From Commensalibacter papalotli (GTDB lineage: Bacteria; Pseudomonadota; Alphaproteobacteria; Acetobacterales; Acetobacteraceae), in the NCBI RefSeq assembly GCF_947179115.1, contig NZ_CAMXCI010000007.1, positions 1 through 44,936 on the forward strand: a stretch of DNA of 44,936 nucleotides, read 5' to 3'. Under the pieces are notes generated by a model. The model was not told where the DNA came from. It ran no database searches and saw nothing but the letters and a program-made list of their open reading frames with translations. A program made the position numbers and the translations under genes. Positions 44,263-44,936 of the stretch are shown here, piece after piece; within the stretch, counting starts at the first letter, position 1; each line of letters begins with the position of its first letter.

Positions 44263-44936
44263 TTTCAGCTAACTTCATGTATTGGATATGAGAAATTTCT
44301 TATTCATATCCAATATTAAAGAATCTAGTTATGTAACCTTTTTGAAGTATAACCCAAACTGCGATATTTTCGTAAATATAATTTTTTAAAATTATTATAA
44401 TGCTACAATGTCAAGAAACACCATCGACCACCTCGAATAACAGGTTCTTTCGCTTGTATTCACTGTGCTCTATTAAACAGATGAAAAATTGCAGCAATTA
44501 CTTAAAAAAATATTAAAAAGAAATAAATTCATGATCAAAAAACTCAATCTACAATATTTCTTATTTAATAAATTATAGTCTTTTAGATTGTGGCACATAT
44601 GACATTGGTATAAATAAAAATAAAATTTTTTCTAAAATTAAAAGTAAACAAATTTAAAAGTAAAACTTATCAGTACGAAAAATAACAGCACTATTACTTC
44701 ATTAAAAGTCGAATATCCTCTCCAAAAATCAATTGTCACCAATCCATAGCCACAAAAACAAACAAATGAGAATAAATCAGATTTTTATTTCTAATACTGG
44801 TATTTATTGAGTGGGCTGAATGATATTCTTAGATGCAAATTAATAATGATAATTGTTTTAAAGGTAATACACTTTTAAGAGATGCTAATGAGTATTATAT
44901 TTACAACTTTAAGATGTGTGTTATCGTATAAGTTGT
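44263..44936. other. Non-coding AT-rich right end
   Basis: Apart from a hairpin after the DUF4432 gene I see no gene, RNA or repeat in these 674 bases. A short, more GC-rich patch at about 44408-44485 has a 27-codon open stretch without a start and may be a gene relic. Confidence 0.45.
44280..44315 (+). terminator. Hairpin after the DUF4432 gene
   Basis: TATTGGATATGA and TCATATCCAATA pair perfectly over 12 bases with a 12-base loop, 17 bases past the stop. The T-run is weak, but position and symmetry support termination. Confidence 0.6.

Noticed and set aside
44398..44485. Short open stretch with Arg- and His-rich codons (HHRPPRITGSF), locally more GC-rich
   Set aside because: Only 27 codons long, with no start codon or ribosome binding site; possibly a gene relic, but too short to assign.
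1..44936. CRISPR array, insertion sequences or prophage
   Set aside because: No regularly spaced direct repeats, transposase or phage-type genes were seen on either strand.

Overview
The window is AT-rich, densely coded and alphaproteobacterial in character. It carries a comF–grxC neighbourhood, an NDUFAF5/BioC-like methyltransferase, a pgm–galU pair, a malic enzyme fused to a phosphotransacetylase-like domain, and a J-domain–cobS–cobT cluster. Low GC with this gene set suggests a host-associated member of the Acetobacteraceae (Commensalibacter-like). That placement is inference from gene content, not from a marker tree.

Layout. Positions 1-2892 (minus) hold the first 964 codons of a very large, Gly/Asn/Ala/Thr-rich beta-solenoid protein that runs off the left edge; it has no stop inside the window. 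Positions 3014-8365 (minus) are housekeeping: a small conserved protein, a secreted DUF2147 protein, grxC, comF (with a start-codon anomaly), a YjbQ-family protein, trpS, an FKBP lipoprotein and argG. Positions 8774-15177 (minus) look like a surface-sugar region: galU and a phosphohexomutase (UDP-glucose supply), a methyltransferase, an iron/2-oxoglutarate oxygenase and a large protein joining a degenerate GT32-like region to a GT61 domain. Then come maeB, a tRNA-Leu(GAG), lipB, a Sel1-repeat protein, a LolA-like lipoprotein, and the J-domain protein–cobS–cobT cluster.

Positions 24468-38275 are a complete-looking inositol catabolism island. A minus-strand operon reads iolC(-DUF2090 aldolase) > iolD > iolE > iolB > a Gfo/Idh/MocA oxidoreductase > an RpiR-type regulator. 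Divergent from it are a sugar/inositol MFS transporter and a ketose-epimerase/IolI-like TIM-barrel protein. These are followed by a minus-strand inositol dehydrogenase, a plus-strand tautomerase and a second, Bacillus-type iolG. Together they can import inositol, oxidise it (three candidate dehydrogenases), dehydrate it, open the ring, isomerise, phosphorylate and cleave. The malonate-semialdehyde dehydrogenase (iolA/mmsA) is not in the window. The iolC/transporter gap is 535 bases long and rich in palindromes, so it is the likely control region.

The right end holds two tandem paralogous aspartate-type aminotransferases (minus), a protein with a helical-repeat N-terminus and a glycosyltransferase-like C-terminus, and a DUF4432 aldose-epimerase-like protein. 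About 670 bases of non-coding AT-rich DNA follow. I see no CRISPR array, insertion sequence, prophage or rRNA.

The strongest candidates for undescribed biology are the giant cysteine-free solenoid protein, the two unusual glycosyltransferase-like fusions (8774-10846 and 41352-43022), and the inositol island with its redundant dehydrogenases and added tautomerase.
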